Below, piece after piece: positions 6,616-6,993 of a stretch of DNA of 6,993 bases. The stretch spans positions 1 to 6,993 of the forward strand of contig DAOTTJ010000349.1 of NCBI GenBank assembly GCA_034437695.1, given 5' to 3'. The DNA comes from Paraktedonobacter sp034437695 (lineage in GTDB: Bacteria > Chloroflexota > Ktedonobacteria > Ktedonobacterales > Ktedonobacteraceae). The first letter of the stretch is position 1; every line of letters starts with the position of its first letter. The position numbers were made by a program, and so were the translations under genes. The notes below the pieces were generated by a model. It searched no databases. It worked only from the letters and a program-made list of their open reading frames with translations, and was not told where the DNA came from.

Positions 6616-6993
6616 CTACCTGGTAAACGCATCAGCAAATTCCGCCTCGGGCTGAGGCGCTGGAACTATACGTATCACACGCGCTGGCGTCCCAACCGCA
6701 ACCGCGTTGGCAGGGATATCTTTCGTAACCAATGAATGAGCGCCAATTACAGCGTTATCGCCAATCGTCACCCCATGCAGAATGGTTGCCTTCGTCCCAA
6801 CCCAGACATTGCGTCCGATAATCACCGGAGCAGTCACCAGTGGACGCGCATTGTGCGGATCATCTCCCCCAGTGATCGGGTGCGTCTCATCGTGGATCGA
6901 AACCCCTTCGGCAAAGCCTGTGTAGTCTCCAATTACTAGCTCTTCGTGGATAGACAGGCGACAATTAGCCTGAAAAATGATTTTATTGCCCAT
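6616..6993 (-). CDS. Hexapeptide-repeat O-acyltransferase, partial
   Basis: The visible 125 residues are the C-terminal part of a left-handed beta-helix acyltransferase (LbH, CoA- or acyl-donor-dependent; maltose/galactoside acetyltransferase-like). Hexapeptide repeats are seen in VIGDYTGFAEGVSI and in VIIGRNVWVGTKATILHG...IGDNAVIGAHSLV. The end KDIPANAVAVGTPARVIR is the standard closing motif. A loop with HDETHP (34-39) interrupts the coil where such enzymes place the catalytic His. The ATG at the very edge of the window lies within the helix repeats, and family members are usually about 180-220 residues, so the true start is probably beyond 6993. A polar tail (about 110-125) follows. Upstream of two glycosyltransferases, it probably acetylates a sugar of the same glycan; the acceptor is not known. 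Confidence 0.88.
   Translation of the reverse strand: MGNKIIFQANCRLSIHEELVIGDYTGFAEGVSIHDETHPITGGDDPHNARPLVTAPVIIGRNVWVGTKATILHGVTIGDNAVIGAHSLVTKDIPANAVAVGTPARVIRIVPAPQPEAEFADAFTR

Noticed and set aside
6616..6993. Complete 125-residue acyltransferase starting exactly at the window edge
   Set aside because: The Met is inside the hexapeptide repeats and the protein would be too short at the N-terminus; the ATG at the edge is probably internal.

Overview
The window looks like accessory, surface-glycan DNA from a bacterium. The best guess is Chloroflexota, perhaps Ktedonobacteria. That guess rests on the DUF1616-like and giant GT-C-like membrane proteins beside GT4 glycosyltransferases, the zinc-ribbon plus P-loop kinase architecture and the moderate base composition. 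It is an inference from protein style only, with no phylogenetic marker present.

Right and central part (984-6993, all minus strand, read from right to left): a compact run of five genes. These are a hexapeptide-repeat acyltransferase (cut by the window edge), two GT4 retaining glycosyltransferases, a 727-residue polytopic membrane protein resembling GT-C glycosyltransferases, and a 290-residue membrane protein resembling DUF1616. The first four are nearly contiguous, with a small gap, a 13-bp overlap and a 6-bp gap. The last follows after 153 bp, which hold a perfect 14-bp palindrome, and it has its own strong Shine-Dalgarno. A plausible joint job is building and decorating an exopolysaccharide or cell-surface glycan: cytosolic GT4 enzymes add sugars from nucleotide donors, the acyltransferase modifies a sugar, and the membrane proteins act at or across the membrane.

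Left part (1-983): no intact gene was found here. A plus-strand P-loop kinase or ATPase gene (entering from the left edge) carries an in-frame stop and a one-base frameshift. Between it and the glycan cluster, on the minus strand, is a 71-codon relic of an aldehyde dehydrogenase with an in-frame stop, a large internal deletion and a lost C-terminal part. The two relics converge, with only 32 bp between them, so this end of the cluster looks like a deletion-prone junction or gene graveyard. Bases 607-638 and 852-983 hold no gene or convincing terminator that I can see.

No RNA gene, insertion sequence, CRISPR array or defence system is recognisable. The most interesting items are the two hidden gene relics, the overlapping dyads ahead of the DUF1616-like gene, and the two unusual membrane proteins.
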